A DNA stretch of 64,000 bases from JBGLNJ01 sp034434835 (GTDB taxonomy: Bacteria > Chloroflexota > Anaerolineae > Fen-1058): positions 1 to 64,000 of the forward strand of contig DAOTXX010000129.1 of assembly GCA_034434835.1 (NCBI GenBank), written 5' to 3'. Positions within the stretch are counted from its first letter, which is position 1. Each line of letters opens with the position of its first letter. The notes beneath the pieces are model-generated. The model was not told where the DNA came from, made no database searches, and saw only the letters and a program-made list of their open reading frames with translations. A program made the translations under genes and the position numbers. Of this stretch, positions 58,381 to 64,000 are shown piece by piece.

Positions 58381-58836
58381 ATGACTTCCAACCCCGTCGA
58401 AATCCTGCTCGTGGAAGACAACTCTCATGATGTGGAGTTGACTCTCTATGCCTTCAAAAAGCATAACCTTGCTAACCGCATCGAGGTCGTGCGCGACGGG
58501 GCCGAAGCACTGGACTATTTATTCTGCACAGGCCCGTACTCGCACCGCCGCCTGGAGGACATTCCCAAGGTGGTGCTGCTTGACCTCAAATTGCCCAAAG
58601 TGGATGGATTGGAGGTGCTCCAGCGCATCAAGTCCGACCCGCGCACCCGGACGATCCCGGTCGTTGTGCTCACGTCATCACGCGAAGAGCGCGACATTGT
58701 TGAGAGTTACCGGTTGGGCGTCAACAGCTACATTGTCAAGCCGGTGAATTTTGAGCAGTTCACCGAGGCGGTGCGCCAACTGGGTCTGTATTGGTTGCTG
58801 CTTAATCAAGCTCCGACGGCGGAGAGAGCTACATAG
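58381..58836 (+). CDS. Single-domain response regulator (RR2)
   Basis: The 151-residue product is a receiver domain close to RR1: EILLVEDNSHDVELTLYAF, Asp68 in LLDLKLPK, VLTSSRE and YIVKPVNF. AAGGAG precedes the ATG. It is the partner of HK3 by position, with no output domain. Confidence 0.93.
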   Translation: MTSNPVEILLVEDNSHDVELTLYAFKKHNLANRIEVVRDGAEALDYLFCTGPYSHRRLEDIPKVVLLDLKLPKVDGLEVLQRIKSDPRTRTIPVVVLTSSREERDIVESYRLGVNSYIVKPVNFEQFTEAVRQLGLYWLLLNQAPTAERAT

Positions 58837-58888
58837 ACAAGATGACGGGACAAGTATCTCCTGCCCCTTGTCTCAAGGGGAGAAAGCT

Positions 58889-60961
58889 ATGCCGGAATCT
58901 CTGCGTGTGTTGATTCTCGAAGACCGTCCTGCCGATGCCGAGCTGGTGTTACACGAACTGCGCCGGGCAGGATACGCACCGGACTGGCAGCGGGTGGAGA
59001 CCGAGGCGGACTATGTCGCTCACCTGTCGCCAACGTTGGACGTGATCCTGGCAGATTATCACCTGCCGCAGTTCAACGCGCTGCGTGCTTTGCATCTCCT
59101 ACGTGAGCGGGGCTTGGATATTCCCTTTATCGTGGTCACCGGCGCCATCGGCGAAGAAGCTGCCGTGGAGTGCATCAAGCAGGGCGCGGCCGATTATCTG
59201 CTCAAGGACCGACTGGCGCGCCTGGGGCCGGCGATCGCGCATGTGCTGGAGCAAAAACGCCTGCGGGATGAAAAGCGGCGAGCCGAAGAGGCGCTTCAAG
59301 AGTCGGAAAGGAAATATCGTCAACTGGTGGACAACTCGTTGGTGGGTTTCTACATTACCCAGAACCACATTCTCAAGTTTTGCAACCAGCAGTTTGCCCG
59401 GATCTTTGGTTATCCGAGTTGCCAGGACATGTTGGGGAAGCATGTCAGGGAGTTGGTGGCGCCCGAAAGCTGGGAACTGGTGGACAGCGAGGTCAAGGCC
59501 AGAGAGTCCGGTCAAAAGGCCGTTTCCCAGTATACCTTCAAGGGTGTCAGGCGAGATGGAACGATCTTTGATGTCGAGGTGTTGGGGGGCCGCATCCTGT
59601 ACGAAGGGAAACCTGCTGTCCAGGGGACATTGATGGATGTGACCGAGCGCAAGCGAGCAGAGGAAGCGATCAAGCGACTGAACCAGGATTTGGAGCGCCG
59701 GGCCAGAGGATTGGCTGCGCTACACACCGCAGGCCAGATCATGGCCTCGACGCTCGATCGGGATACGCTGCTCCAGCGGATCATGGAACAGGTGACCCGT
59801 TTGCTAGAGGTGGAAGGGGCATCGGTGCTGATGCACGTCCCTTCTGCCGGGGGGCGAGGCGACGAATTGGTCTTTGCCGCCGTGACCGGCCCGAATTCCC
59901 ATCAATTGGTGGGGCGGCGACTGGCTGGAACCGGGATTGCCAGTTGGGTCGCGCAAGAAAAGCAAGCCGTGCTGATTAACGATGCCCAAAGTGACCCCCG
60001 CCTGGATCACAGCGTGGACGCCGATACGGGCATGACCACGCGCTCGCTGTTGGCGGTGCCGCTTGTGTCCAAAGGCATCGTGCTGGGCGTGATCGAAGCG
60101 GTGAATAAGCTGTCCGAGGACGGGCCGGGTGCATTTGACCAGCATGACTTGGAAGTGCTGGAAGCCTTGACCAGTTCAGCAGCGATTGCCATCGAAAACG
60201 CGCAGTTATATGCTTCTGAACTGCAGCGCGCCACTGCTCTAGCCCGCGCGCTCGAGCGGCAGCGCGAGCTGGAACGCCTCCAGCGCGAGTTCATCCAAAA
60301 TGTTTCGCACGAGCTGCGCACGCCGCTGGCGCTCATCCGCGGCCACGCCGAAGTATTGGCCAGCGGCTGGCTGGGCCGCCTGTCGCCGGAACAGCACGAG
60401 TCCGTCGGCGTCATCGTGCGCCGGGTCCAGATGCTCGGCAAGCTGGTCGAAGACATTATGGGCATTCTGGAGGTTGAGCGACAGGAGTTGAGGTGCGAGC
60501 CAGTTGACCTGGCGCAATTGGTTCGTACATCATTGGCTGACTTTGAGCCGGCGGCAGCCCAAGTGGGCCTCAGGCTGGTGGCCGAACTGGAGCCGGATGT
60601 CCCCGGCATCTCGGGCGATCTGATCGCGTTGCGTCGTGTGCTGGATAACCTGGTGGGCAATGCGCTCAAGTTCACTCCAGCGGGTGGTTGTGTGACGGTT
60701 CGCCTGTCTCGGAGCATGGGTATGGTGAAGTTGCAAGTGGCCGATACCGGCATCGGCGTCCCCAGCGATCAGTTGGACCGCATCTTTGAGCGGTTCTATC
60801 AGGTGGATGGCAGTATGACGCGCAAATACGGCGGCGTCGGGCTGGGGTTGGCGCTGGTCAAGAGCATCATCGAGGCGCACGGCGGTCAAGTCACCGCTGC
60901 CAGTCAAGTTGGCGTGGGGACAACGTTCACCGTCTTGTTGCCGACGACCTCGCGCGAGTAG
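58889..60961 (+). CDS. Hybrid receiver-PAS-GAF histidine kinase (HK4)
   Basis: The product is 690 residues: an N-terminal receiver (1-125; Asp56 in ILADYHLP, FIVVTGAIGEEAAVE, ADYLLKDRLARL), PAS (about 145-260), GAF (285-440), HisKA with His474 (NVSHELRTPLALIRGHAEVL) and HATPase (about 575-688). A receiver in front of the kinase could take phosphate from HK2 or HK3 (via RR1 or RR2) and gate this kinase. Kinase core and GAF closely match HK1. AAGGGGAG precedes the ATG at 58889. It ends the plus-strand cluster. Confidence 0.92.
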   Translation: MPESLRVLILEDRPADAELVLHELRRAGYAPDWQRVETEADYVAHLSPTLDVILADYHLPQFNALRALHLLRERGLDIPFIVVTGAIGEEAAVECIKQGAADYLLKDRLARLGPAIAHVLEQKRLRDEKRRAEEALQESERKYRQLVDNSLVGFYITQNHILKFCNQQFARIFGYPSCQDMLGKHVRELVAPESWELVDSEVKARESGQKAVSQYTFKGVRRDGTIFDVEVLGGRILYEGKPAVQGTLMDVTERKRAEEAIKRLNQDLERRARGLAALHTAGQIMASTLDRDTLLQRIMEQVTRLLEVEGASVLMHVPSAGGRGDELVFAAVTGPNSHQLVGRRLAGTGIASWVAQEKQAVLINDAQSDPRLDHSVDADTGMTTRSLLAVPLVSKGIVLGVIEAVNKLSEDGPGAFDQHDLEVLEALTSSAAIAIENAQLYASELQRATALARALERQRELERLQREFIQNVSHELRTPLALIRGHAEVLASGWLGRLSPEQHESVGVIVRRVQMLGKLVEDIMGILEVERQELRCEPVDLAQLVRTSLADFEPAAAQVGLRLVAELEPDVPGISGDLIALRRVLDNLVGNALKFTPAGGCVTVRLSRSMGMVKLQVADTGIGVPSDQLDRIFERFYQVDGSMTRKYGGVGLGLALVKSIIEAHGGQVTAASQVGVGTTFTVLLPTTSRE

Positions 60962-60982
60962 GCAAGCCCTGATCGGGGTGCC

Positions 60983-61927
60983 TCATCGGCTTTCCTTCCG
61001 GCAGACTAATCCAATCCAATCTTTCTCTTGCATCCGTTCGATCACCTCAAGGCCGATGTGCTGTAGCACTTGGCGTACCTTGGCTTCCTGCGTGTCAATC
61101 AACCCGGCGAACACGGCCAGCCCGCCCGGTTTCATCACATCGCTCAAGCCTTGCCCACACAATTCGACGATGGTCTTGGCGAGGATGTTGACTAGCAAAA
61201 AGTCAAACTCCAATTTCCAATTATCAATTGATGATTGAATATTGATCATTGGCAATTGCGCCAGCGACCCTTGCTCGACCCGGACGACCTCGCTCGCGCT
61301 GTTCGCCCGCACATTCGCATGCGCCGACTCCACGGCGACTGCGTCAATGTCCATCGCCAAACACTTGGCGGCGCCGAGCTTGGCCGCTGCAATCGCGAGG
61401 ATCCCAGAGCCAGTTCCCAGATCCAAAACGCGGTCGCCGGGCCGCAAATGCTTTTCGAGCGCCAGCAGGCACATTTGGGTCGTCGGATGCAGCCCGGTGC
61501 CAAACGCCATGCCAGGGTCAAGCTCGATCACAACGTCCTCAGGCTGTGGGATGTACTCACGCCACGAGGGCTTGATGACGAAATGTTTCCCGATCCGGGT
61601 GACGTGGAAATGCTCTTTCCAGGCGTTAGCCCATTGTTCTTCGGCGATGGTATGGAACTGCGGCTCAGGGATCGCGGCGATCTGCCTCAAGTGCCACAGG
61701 GCTTGTTCGACCTGCCGTCGTTTTTCCTCCACGCCCGGCTCGACGGACAGATAGGCTCGCACCGACACGATGGGTTCCAGCGGGCCATCGGGGCGCCACT
61801 CTGGGCCGGTCACGTCGAGTACATTCTGCTGGATCGCCACACCGCCCGGCGCATAGCGCGCCAGCACGTCGGCGACGGCTTCGGCGTGCTCAGGCTCACA
61901 GTTCACCGCGATTTCCAACCACTCCAT
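60983..61927 (-). CDS. prmA: Ribosomal protein L11 methyltransferase
   Basis: The 314-residue product has the N-terminal L11-binding part (WLEIAVNCEPEHAEAVADVLARYAPGGVAI) and the methyltransferase core: IELDPGMAFGTGLHPTT, VLDLGTGSGILAIAAAKLGA (SAM site), MDIDAVAVESAHANVRAN and LLVNILAKTIVELC. It trimethylates L11. The ATG at 61927 has GAGGAG. It is downstream of dnaJ, the usual order dnaK-dnaJ-prmA. Confidence 0.92.
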   Translation of the reverse strand: MEWLEIAVNCEPEHAEAVADVLARYAPGGVAIQQNVLDVTGPEWRPDGPLEPIVSVRAYLSVEPGVEEKRRQVEQALWHLRQIAAIPEPQFHTIAEEQWANAWKEHFHVTRIGKHFVIKPSWREYIPQPEDVVIELDPGMAFGTGLHPTTQMCLLALEKHLRPGDRVLDLGTGSGILAIAAAKLGAAKCLAMDIDAVAVESAHANVRANSASEVVRVEQGSLAQLPMINIQSSIDNWKLEFDFLLVNILAKTIVELCGQGLSDVMKPGGLAVFAGLIDTQEAKVRQVLQHIGLEVIERMQEKDWIGLVCRKESR

Positions 61928-61943
61928 GGCCGTCTCCTCAAAC

Positions 61944-61977
61944 AAAAGTGACAAGGCAATCCCGATCACCTTGTCAC
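61944..61977 (-). terminator. Terminator between dnaJ and prmA
   Basis: On the minus strand GTGACAAGG (61977-61969) and CCTTGTCAC (61956-61948) form a 9-bp stem followed by TTTTG. It ends the dnaK-dnaJ message in part before prmA. The tandem blocks CACCTTGTCACCTTGTCAC at 61967-61985 make alternative pairs possible. Confidence 0.65.
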
Positions 61978-62003
61978 CTTGTCACCGTGTCACTGTGTCA
62001 AAC

Positions 62004-63119
62004 TCAGAGGCTGAAAACGTCCTTCAGTTTATCCAGGAACGTTTTTTCTCGCTGCGGCACCACATCCTTGCCCAGGGTCTTGGCAAGATCCCGGAATAGT
62101 CTCTTTTGTTCGGCCGTCAGGCTGGTCGGGATCATCACGTCAATCACGACCAGTTGATCGCCGCGCCCGCTGGTGCGAAGGTGTGGCACTCCCTTGTTGC
62201 GCAGTCGAAAGATCTTGCCCGTCTGCGTGCCCGGGGGGATCACCAGACGTTCGTCGCCATCGAGCGTGGGCACGCTGATCTCGTCGCCCAGCGCGGCCTG
62301 CGCCACGTTGATGCCCAACTCGAGGATGATGTTATCGTCGCGGCGGCGAAAGTACGCGTGAGGCAGTACGTTGAGTTCAACGTACAAGTTGCCCGGCGGG
62401 CCGCCTCGCTCGCCCGGCTCACCTTCACCGGCCAGTCGAATCTGCGTGCCATTGTCCACGCCGGCCGGGATCTTGACGTTGATCTTGCGCGTGACCCGGA
62501 CGTATCGGGCGCCCCGGCACTGGGTGCACGGGATGGCAATGGTTTCGCCTTCGCCGCGGCAGGTGGGACACGTCGAGACGTTGACGAACGAGCCGAGGAA
62601 GGATTGCTGCACACGGCGCACTTCGCCGGTGCCGTTGCAGGTTGAACAGCGCAGAGGCGTCGTGCCCGGCTCGGCCCCATTGCCGTTGCATTTGGGGCAC
62701 GTCTCTGGGCGTGTGATCTCGATCTCTTTTTCTACGCCAAAGACGGCCTCTTCAAACATAATGGTCAGCTCGTAGCGCAGGTCCGCGCCGCGCCGTGGAG
62801 CACGGCGGGCTGCTGCGCTGCGCATCCCACCGAAACCAAAGAACTCTTCAAAGATGTCGCCAAAGCCGGTAAAGTCTGTGGCAAAGCCACCTTGTGCGCC
62901 AGCATGGCCGAAGCGATCGTAGGCTGCGCGCTTTTGCTCGTCCGAGAGCACTTCGTAGGCCTCGTTGATCTCTTTGAAGCGCGCTTCGGCATCCGCGCTC
63001 TTGTTCACGTCGGGGTGATATTCGCGGGCCAGCCGCCGATAGGCTTTTTTGATCTCGTCGCCGCTGGCCTGCCGTCCCACGCCGAGCACGTCATAGTAAT
63101 CGCGCTTGGTTGTTGCCAT
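62004..63119 (-). CDS. dnaJ: Chaperone DnaJ
   Basis: The 371-residue product is type I DnaJ. It has the J domain with HPD (REYHPDVNKS), the G/F region, four zinc-binding repeats (CPKCNGNG, CSTCNGTG, CPTCRGEG, CTQCRGAR; the last is diverged) and the C-terminal peptide-binding domain. It activates the DnaK ATPase. The start MATTKRDYYD at 63119 gives the usual N-terminus. It is co-directional with dnaK, 54 bases downstream. Confidence 0.95.
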   Translation of the reverse strand: MATTKRDYYDVLGVGRQASGDEIKKAYRRLAREYHPDVNKSADAEARFKEINEAYEVLSDEQKRAAYDRFGHAGAQGGFATDFTGFGDIFEEFFGFGGMRSAAARRAPRRGADLRYELTIMFEEAVFGVEKEIEITRPETCPKCNGNGAEPGTTPLRCSTCNGTGEVRRVQQSFLGSFVNVSTCPTCRGEGETIAIPCTQCRGARYVRVTRKINVKIPAGVDNGTQIRLAGEGEPGERGGPPGNLYVELNVLPHAYFRRRDDNIILELGINVAQAALGDEISVPTLDGDERLVIPPGTQTGKIFRLRNKGVPHLRTSGRGDQLVVIDVMIPTSLTAEQKRLFRDLAKTLGKDVVPQREKTFLDKLKDVFSL

Positions 63120-63173
63120 GACCCCGCCGATCGTCAAACGTCAAACATGATGCGTCAGGAATGAATTGCCGTC

Positions 63174-64000
63174 TCACTGCTTGGTGTATTCGCCCTCGAC
63201 CACGTCTTCGCCGCTCTGATCGCCGGGACCGCCGCCGGGCGGGGGCGTCGCGCCGCCGGCCGCGCCGGGCTGCCCATACATCGCCGCGCCCGCACGCTGG
63301 AGCACGTCAGCCAGTTCCTGCGTCTTGCGGCGCAGTTCAGTCGTGTCGGCCGTCTCCAAAATGCCCCGGAGCGCGTTGGCCTTGGCTTCGAGATCGGCTT
63401 TGATCGCGCCAATCTTGTCGCCTTGCTCGCGGATGATCTTTTCAGCCTGATAGACCAGCGTGTCGGCCTGGTTGCGCGCTTCGATGCGCTCGCGGCGCTT
63501 TTTGTCCTCCGCCTCGAACTGCTGCGCCTCCTTGACCATCCGCTCGACTTCGTCCTTGCTCAAGCCCGAAGAAGCTGTGATCGTGATGTGCTGGCTGCGG
63601 CCTGTGGCTTTATCTTGAGCGGTCACGTTGAGGATGCCGTTCGCGTCAATATCGAACGTGACCTCGATCTGCGGCACGCCGCGCGGCGCGGGTGGGATGC
63701 CATCCAAAATAAAGCGGCCCAGCGTCTTGTTGTCCGCCGACATCGGACGCTCGCCCTGTGTGACGTGAATCTCGACGCTCGTTTGCATGTCGGACGCCGT
63801 CGAGAAAATCTGGCTCTTGCGATATGGGATGGTGGTGTTGCGCTCGATGAGCGGCGTTGCCACGCCGCCGAGGGTTTCAATCGCCAGGGTCAACGGCGTC
63901 ACGTCGAGCAACAAAATATCCTTGACCTCACCGCCCAGCACACCGCCCTGGATCGCCGCGCCGATGCCGACAACCTCGTCTGGGTTGACACCTTTGTGCG
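63174..64000 (-). CDS. dnaK: Chaperone DnaK, C-terminal part only
   Basis: The frame runs from the window edge (64000) to the stop at 63174 (275 whole codons). It reads KGVNPDEVVGIGAAIQGGVL (end of the ATPase domain), DVTPLTLAIETLGGV (linker), the substrate-binding sandwich (FDIDANGILNVTAQDKATG), the lid helices and a Gly/Pro-rich tail ending EGEYTKQ. The N-terminal two thirds lie outside the window. It starts the dnaK-dnaJ-prmA line. Confidence 0.95.
   Translation of the reverse strand, partial: HKGVNPDEVVGIGAAIQGGVLGGEVKDILLLDVTPLTLAIETLGGVATPLIERNTTIPYRKSQIFSTASDMQTSVEIHVTQGERPMSADNKTLGRFILDGIPPAPRGVPQIEVTFDIDANGILNVTAQDKATGRSQHITITASSGLSKDEVERMVKEAQQFEAEDKKRRERIEARNQADTLVYQAEKIIREQGDKIGAIKADLEAKANALRGILETADTTELRRKTQELADVLQRAGAAMYGQPGAAGGATPPPGGGPGDQSGEDVVEGEYTKQ

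Overview
The window is GC-rich, tightly packed bacterial DNA that most resembles an Anaerolineae-like member of the Chloroflexota. This is inferred from gene content and was not tested by phylogeny. The clues are several BTAD (SARP-type) regulators, Thr/Pro-rich lipoprotein linkers, a secreted protein ending in a YLPLVLR-type tail, many PAS/GAF histidine kinases without membrane segments, a giant alpha-2-macroglobulin, and promoters of the TTGACA/TATAAT type. The window starts inside one gene (a secreted beta-helix lipoprotein) and ends inside another (dnaK).

Region 1 (1-12.8 kb, all minus strand) is the least ordinary. It holds two parallel cassettes, each made of a BTAD regulator, then a roughly 70-residue protein, then a large secreted repeat protein. 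In cassette 1 the regulators are two tandem proteins with a BTAD DNA-binding half, one membrane helix and an outside DNRLRE-type beta-sandwich. The small protein is at 2150-2359 and the target-like gene is a beta-helix lipoprotein. In cassette 2 the regulator is a BTAD-ATPase-TPR protein, the small protein is a paralogue of the first, and the secreted protein carries 14 propeller-type repeats. A broken BTAD gene and a long palindromic element lie between the cassettes.

Region 2 (12.9-22.4 kb) holds a PatB/MalY-type C-S lyase, a 2049-residue alpha-2-macroglobulin with a thioester motif, a DUF433/DUF5615 toxin-antitoxin-like pair and a Tat-exported L,D-transpeptidase. Two copies of a palindromic repeat sit in the gaps.

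Region 3 (22.6-32.4 kb) has a family 5 uracil-DNA glycosylase and an NAD-salvage regulon (pncA-pncB plus the repressor nrtR, with two matching operators). It continues with a Uma2 protein, aspS, a probable 6S RNA, an SDR-type epimerase and a GNAT/N-acylamino-acid-racemase pair.

Region 4 (32.4-42.8 kb, mostly minus) has a zinc peptidase overlapping fdhD, a membrane phosphoesterase, a tungstate ABC transporter, an orphan HigA-like antitoxin and a knotted, RNA-like hairpin region. A 1354-bp IS3 element follows and has cut a nucleotidyltransferase gene. A small membrane protein and a lipoprotein come next.

Region 5 (42.8-64 kb) has tldD-tldE and then a sensory cluster on the plus strand: four histidine kinases, two stand-alone receiver proteins and one sugar-binding lipoprotein with no permease. 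The window closes with prmA, dnaJ and dnaK on the minus strand.
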